DNA of 6,135 nt from Rikenellaceae bacterium (lineage in GTDB: Bacteria; Bacteroidota; Bacteroidia; Bacteroidales; Rikenellaceae), in NCBI GenBank assembly GCA_031286025.1, contig JAITVB010000040.1, positions 1-6,135 of the forward strand, read 5' to 3'. Position 1 is the first letter of the stretch, and each line of letters opens with the position of its first letter. The position numbers and the translations under genes were made by a program. The notes below the pieces were generated by a model. It was not told the DNA's origin and did not search any database. It was given only the letters and a program-made list of their open reading frames with translations. Positions 5,854 through 6,135 of this stretch are shown here, one piece after another.

Positions 5854-6135
5854 TCAATAATAAAAAACCTCTTTGTTTTCGATTGCGAGCAACAGGCTGT
5901 TGGCTAAGTCACTGGCTCCAAGCCGGAAAAATTCCGGGGTAAGCCATGCTTCGCCGAGTACCTCTCGGGCGATGGCATAATAACGAATGGCGTCACCCGA
6001 GGTCTTCAGTCCACCGGCCGCTTTTATGCCGACGCGCCGACCCGTAGCGTCAAAAAAATCCCGTACCGCCAGACACATTGTCAGGAAGGCGCCGGGCGTC
6101 GCTCCCTGGCCGTTCTTACCCGTTGAGGTCTTTAT
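5854..6135 (-). CDS. deoC: Deoxyribose-phosphate aldolase, C-terminal part (5' end outside window)
   Basis: DeoC is a cytoplasmic class I aldolase that splits 2-deoxyribose 5-phosphate into glyceraldehyde 3-phosphate and acetaldehyde, in salvage of deoxynucleosides. The minus-strand frame is open from the window edge (6135) to a TGA at 5856-5854, giving 93 residues. It begins inside the Schiff-base motif (F)IKTSTGK, followed by GATPGAF. The second active-site lysine is in VGIKAAGGLKT, and the ending FFRLGASDLANSLL is typical of the E. coli-type enzyme. The spacing between the two lysines (36 residues here, 34 in E. coli) agrees with the family. The ATG at 6078 inside the frame is not the start, because conserved catalytic sequence lies upstream of it. 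The gene converges on the PurF-like gene with 55 bases between stops and no clear terminator in that gap. Confidence 0.93.
   Translation of the reverse strand: MKTSTGKNGQGATPGAFLTMCLAVRDFFDATGRRVGIKAAGGLKTSGDAIRYYAIAREVLGEAWLTPEFFRLGASDLANSLLLAIENKEVFYY

Noticed and set aside
5854..6078. A complete 74-residue minus-strand protein starting at ATG 6078
   Set aside because: The frame continues open to the window edge and the upstream codons encode the conserved DeoC motif IKTSTGK, so this is an internal Met of a longer deoC.

Overview
The window reads as chromosomal DNA of a Bacteroidetes bacterium, probably order Bacteroidales. Three upstream regions carry the -7 element TAnnTTTG typical of that phylum, and the starts mostly lack a strong Shine-Dalgarno sequence. 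A CMP-Kdo synthetase points to a Gram-negative envelope with lipopolysaccharide. Base composition looks moderately GC-rich (judged by eye), which would suit a group such as Alistipes/Rikenellaceae, but genus is a guess. I see no mobile element, CRISPR array, tRNA or rRNA.

Layout. (1) Bases 1-730, minus strand: kdsB, missing only its last few codons at the window edge. (2) Bases 731-957: divergent promoter region, one TATATTTG element on each strand. (3) Bases 958-3555, plus strand: a tightly packed three-gene unit of a secreted SGNH/GDSL hydrolase, a GT4-type glycosyltransferase and a MiaA-type tRNA dimethylallyltransferase, with gaps of 12 and 3 bases. (4) Bases 3556-3721: non-coding, holding a 9-bp inverted repeat and a probable folE promoter. 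(5) Bases 3722-5798, plus strand: folE (GTP cyclohydrolase I) and, 37 bases later, a PurF-like protein. (6) Bases 5854-6135, minus strand: the C-terminal part of deoC (deoxyribose-phosphate aldolase), convergent with the PurF-like gene and running off the window.

How the genes fit together. KdsB and the glycosyltransferase both fit envelope polysaccharide synthesis, and the hydrolase is probably exported. MiaA modifies tRNA. FolE, the PurF-like protein and DeoC all touch nucleotide-derived metabolites: GTP to pterin, PRPP chemistry, and deoxyribose phosphate breakdown.

The most interesting item is the PurF-like protein. Its phosphoribosyltransferase half keeps the PRPP loop and all four cysteines expected for an Fe-S cluster. 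In its glutaminase half the nucleophilic cysteine is a serine and the other catalytic positions also look lost. No alternative upstream start can restore the cysteine. This suggests a PRPP-dependent enzyme or regulator that does not use glutamine, which is not what the automatic label 'amidophosphoribosyltransferase' would imply.
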